Positions 61,183-64,000 of a stretch of DNA of 64,000 bases are shown piece after piece. Source of the stretch: Desulfonema magnum. GTDB taxonomy: Bacteria > Desulfobacterota > Desulfobacteria > Desulfobacterales > 4be13. Numbering within the stretch: position 1 is the stretch's first letter; each line of letters opens with the position of its first letter. The notes under the pieces were generated by a model. The model did not search any database. It was not told where the DNA came from and worked only from the letters and a program-made list of their open reading frames with translations. The stretch spans positions 4,423,633-4,487,632 of the forward strand of contig NZ_CP061800.1 in assembly GCF_017377395.1 (NCBI RefSeq), read 5' to 3'. Both the position numbers and the translations under genes were made by a program.

Positions 61183-61857
61183 TGCATCTCCTGACATGAA
61201 ATTAGTGGCATAACCAATAATTACAGTTTCCGTATAGGGGCATTTTCCGAGAAAAACATTATGCCCGCAGTGCCGGCCTTATATTTTACTCTGCCTTAAC
61301 TGTATAATATTCCTTATGACGACCGGAAATTCCCGGCCTCCCTTTTCCATATTTAAATAAATATGCCACAGGCAGAGACGTGCTGTCAAGTTCTTTTGTA
61401 TTTTTTTCAGGGGGTTCTGAAAAAAAAGAACGATTTTTAAGTGTGCTGTCCGCTTCGGAAAAACATTGACAGACTATTTTTTTATAATTATATTTTTGTC
61501 TGTATAATAATCTGACCGGAGTGTTATACGGTTTCCGTATAATATCCCGTCGGAGGAATTATGCACTTTCCGTATAATTCCGGGATGCCTCCGCGGAATG
61601 ATATCCGACCGGCGACCGAGGATAATAATATGTCCCGAAAGACGGATGCCGTATGCCCGGTGCGGTGTGTCTTCGTCAGGATTCCGAGACTCGGAGCGGA
61701 CCTTCCTATTTCAGAACACGCAGTCCGCCGGGCGGCTGTGTACTAAATTTTCATTTCAGCGCTTCTTACAGAAAATGTGCTAAAATTTCATTTCAGCACT
61801 CCTTTAAAAAATGTGCCCGTAAAAACTTTCTGATTTACTGAATCTGGAATCTCAAAA
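61183..61857. other. gene-free spacer with TTTCCGTATA repeats
   Basis: No convincing gene. Three copies of TTTCCGTATA lie at 61227, 61532 and 61567; the last two extend to TTTCCGTATAAT and are 35 bp apart. They could be operator sites. CATTTCAGCRCT repeats lie near 61750-61800. Short ORFs here overlap each other in different frames. Confidence 0.5.
61466..61494 (+). promoter_or_regulatory. sigma-70-type promoter candidate
   Basis: TTGACA (61466-61471), 17-bp spacer, TATATT (61489-61494). It points to the GT4 gene ~360 bp away, with two TTTCCGTATAAT repeats just downstream. Confidence 0.5.
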
Positions 61858-63267
61858 ATGAAAATAGCGTTTATTCATTATCATCTGAAAACAGGAGGTG
61901 TGACATCTGTTTTAAAACAGCAGACCGAAGCCATCAGGGATGTGTGTGATGTTCTTGTTCTTGCAGGTGAAGTCCCTGATACCTCTTTTCCCTTTGACAC
62001 GGTTGAAATCCCCGGACTTGCCTATGACAAAGAGGGGGTAAAAGCACATGAGCCTGAAAAAGCTGCCGAAGCTGTCACAGAGGCAATCTTTTCCAAATGG
62101 AAACACGGGTGTGACATTCTTCATGTGCATAATTCCATGCTTGCCAAGAACAAAAATTTCTTAAAAATTTTAAAAAGGCTTCAGAAACACGGCATCAGAT
62201 TGTTTCTTCAGATCCATGATTTTGCAGAGGACGGACGGCCTTTGGCATATTTCCCTGATGAATATGTGTCTGATTGCCATTACGGCGTCATTAACTCAAG
62301 GGATTACAATATCCTTCTGAAATCAGGCTTGAAAAAAGAGGGATTGCATCATATTCCCAACACTGTCAATTTTTTCGATTTCGGACATAAAGACACAACA
62401 CCTGAAAATCTGATTTTGTATCCTGTCCGGGCCATCCGAAGGAAAAATATCGGAGAAGCCATTCTTCTGTCCTTATTCTTCCGAAATAATGAAACCCTTG
62501 GCATCACCCAGCCTCCGAACAGCCCCGCCGATATAACTCCCTATAATGACTGGAAGGATTATGTAAAAGAAAACCATCTGAATGTCATGTTTGAAGCAGG
62601 AGTGAAAAGAGATTTTGAGGGGCTTGTTCAGTCCTCAAAATTTGTGATCACAACAAGTATCTCAGAGGGGTTCGGCTTTTCTTTTCTTGAACCGTGGACC
62701 GCAAAAAAAATGCTCTGGGGAAGAAATATTTCTGATATCTGCTGTGATTTTGAAAGAAACAGGGTTCAGTTGAATCATCTTTACACACAGCTCAATGTGC
62801 CGCTTCAATGGATAACTATCAACAGATTTTATGAAAAGTGGAAATCGTGTGTTTTACAAGCCTGCGAGCGCTTTGATTACCGTATCAGCGAAGAGTGCAT
62901 TAGAAAGGCTTTTGACTCCCTTACCAAACATGGCTTAATTGATTTTGCCCTGCTTGACGAGGCTTTTCAAAAACAAATCATTTCCCGGATTCTATCCGAC
63001 AACAAAGAGGCACACACACTGATCCGTCTGAATCCGTATCTTTCAACCCCCGGGGATGTGTCAGACAATGCATCGCTGATACAAAACAACATGAGTGCGG
63101 TGAGGAGCAATTACAATCAGGCTGAATATAAAAAGAATCTTATGGATATTTATAGCAGAATTGTCAGAGATTCGGTATCCCAACGCATTGATAAAAACAT
63201 TCTCCTTAGCCAGTTTTTTAATCTTGAAGAATTCAGCTTGCTTAAATGGGGGGATTATGTCGGATAA
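61858..63267 (+). CDS. GT4-like glycosyltransferase
   Basis: The 469-aa protein has a GT-B N-terminus (MKIAFIHYHLKTGGVTSVLK, the G-G-V-T-x-V loop), DILHVHNSMLAKN, then the donor domain (YPVRAIRRKNIGEAI, TSISEGFGFSFLEPWTAKKML with the E-x7-E pattern). The last ~110 residues form an unusual helical extension. It overlaps the following HAD gene by 11 bp, so both are made together. A sugar solute or surface glycan role is likely. Acceptor and donor are unknown. Confidence 0.78.
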   Translation: MKIAFIHYHLKTGGVTSVLKQQTEAIRDVCDVLVLAGEVPDTSFPFDTVEIPGLAYDKEGVKAHEPEKAAEAVTEAIFSKWKHGCDILHVHNSMLAKNKNFLKILKRLQKHGIRLFLQIHDFAEDGRPLAYFPDEYVSDCHYGVINSRDYNILLKSGLKKEGLHHIPNTVNFFDFGHKDTTPENLILYPVRAIRRKNIGEAILLSLFFRNNETLGITQPPNSPADITPYNDWKDYVKENHLNVMFEAGVKRDFEGLVQSSKFVITTSISEGFGFSFLEPWTAKKMLWGRNISDICCDFERNRVQLNHLYTQLNVPLQWITINRFYEKWKSCVLQACERFDYRISEECIRKAFDSLTKHGLIDFALLDEAFQKQIISRILSDNKEAHTLIRLNPYLSTPGDVSDNASLIQNNMSAVRSNYNQAEYKKNLMDIYSRIVRDSVSQRIDKNILLSQFFNLEEFSLLKWGDYVG

Positions 63268-64000
63268 AGATCGCATATCAAAATACATCACTCCGCTCTT
63301 ACCAATTCCCACGGCATTGGGTCAGAGCGGGAAACTGGAGGAAAAAATAAAATGCGTCCTGTTTGATATTTACGGCACGCTGTTTATCAGCGCATCCGGA
63401 GATATCAGCATTGCAAAAAAACAATCTCCCAAAATGCGTGAGCTTGAACAATTACTGGCTGATTTTGAAATCAGAAAAACACCGCAGACGCTTCTCAGGG
63501 ATTTTTTCAGAGCCATTGAAAACACACATAATGAGTTAAGCGAAAAGGGAACTGACTATCCTGAAGTGGATATTATCCGTATCTGGACCAGTGTGCTTAA
63601 TCTGAACCATTCGGACACGCTAAAAGCATTTGCCGCTGAATTTGAAATGATCGTCAATCCGGTTTATCCCATGCCGCATCTGAAAGAGATGCTTTTTGTG
63701 TATAAAAAACAAAACATAATGATGGGGATCATCTCAAATGCCCAGTTTTACACGCCATATCTTTTCAACTGGTTTTTGGATGCAGATATTGAATCCCTCG
63801 GGTTTCATCCTGATCTGGTCTTTTTTTCCTACAAATTCGGATATGCAAAACCGTCAGATTTTCTGTTTCAAATGGCGGCAGATAAGCTTAAAGGCATGGG
63901 ATATCTGCCGGGTTCGGTGCTTTATGTGGGAAATGACATGCTCAATGATATTTACCCTGCAATGAAAATGGGATTTAAAACAGCGTTATTTGCAGGGGAT
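63257..64000 (+). CDS. HAD-superfamily hydrolase (partial)
   Basis: This frame starts at ATG 63257 inside the end of the GT gene and stays open to the window edge (248 codons). Motif I is CVLFDIYGTLF (nucleophile D, with Y at the second acidic position as in haloacid-dehalogenase types), motif II GIISNAQ, motif III lysine in YAKPSD and motif IV VGNDMLNDI. The coupled GT suggests it dephosphorylates a sugar-phosphate product, but its target is unproven. The 3' end is missing. Confidence 0.8.
   Translation, partial: MSDKDRISKYITPLLPIPTALGQSGKLEEKIKCVLFDIYGTLFISASGDISIAKKQSPKMRELEQLLADFEIRKTPQTLLRDFFRAIENTHNELSEKGTDYPEVDIIRIWTSVLNLNHSDTLKAFAAEFEMIVNPVYPMPHLKEMLFVYKKQNIMMGIISNAQFYTPYLFNWFLDADIESLGFHPDLVFFSYKFGYAKPSDFLFQMAADKLKGMGYLPGSVLYVGNDMLNDIYPAMKMGFKTALFAGD

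Noticed and set aside
61561..61841. Three overlapping ~60-aa frames
   Set aside because: They overlap in different frames, lack ribosome sites and have no recognisable motifs.

Overview
The window looks like chromosomal DNA of a sulfate-reducing, sensory-rich deltaproteobacterium (Desulfobacterota, Desulfobacteraceae/Desulfonema-like). The inference rests on ferredoxin-dependent indolepyruvate oxidoreductase with phenylacetate-CoA ligase, a diheme GEGP-type secreted protein, paired moeA genes, sulfate/molybdate-type permeases under two-component control, and spacers packed with heptanucleotide repeats, palindromes and MITEs. No rRNA or tRNA gene was recognised, so the lineage is inferred, not shown.

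Layout. 1-6.3 kb: the end of a 3-hydroxyacyl-CoA dehydrogenase/enoyl-CoA hydratase fusion, a 74-aa protein, an isochorismatase-like hydrolase, then iorA-iorB-paaK for aromatic 2-oxoacids. 6.5-15.3 kb: envelope and exported proteins (MltD-like transglycosylase, EPTP beta-propeller, OprP-like porin, PDZ protein, diheme protein with a C-terminal CFI-type tail). 15.5-18.4 kb (minus): a PLP fold-III enzyme and two adjacent nicotianamine-synthase-like genes, a candidate metallophore locus. 19.2-23.0 kb (minus): moeA, a PilZ gene and a moeA fused to a periplasmic-binding-protein domain. 23.1-26.05 kb: a gene-free array of 17 long hairpins whose spacing is exactly 120+33n bp. 26.3-29.6 kb: two MITE copies, one carrying a second MITE with an 8-bp target duplication, a zinc peptidase, a DUF29 gene and an intact IS4-like element.

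30-43 kb: a signalling island (CheB-CheR-PAS, PAS histidine kinase with receiver, MCP, receiver-first kinase, a 1343-aa multi-PAS/GAF kinase, response regulator). 43.7-51.3 kb (minus): Cache histidine kinase, response regulator, response regulator with CBS domains, SLC13/DASS anion transporter, MOT1-type permease, a 47-aa membrane protein and a Yip1 protein. This reads as a regulated oxyanion-uptake locus. 52.8-55.8 kb: a GH13_18 phosphorylase convergent with a GT4 glycosyltransferase. 56.0-58.0 kb: two good attC sites and one weak one bounding small cassettes, with an RT-less group II intron inserted exactly at one attC end. No integrase is in the window. 58.1-60.07 kb: three mobile elements stacked end to end. 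60.3-64.0 kb: an HNH endonuclease, then a second GT4 gene overlapping a HAD hydrolase that runs off the window.

The most unusual features are the quantised hairpin array, the heptanucleotide repeats that start at or contain the stop codons of upstream genes (and have entered one nicotianamine-synthase-like ORF), the tandem NAS genes, and the intron-interrupted attC cluster.
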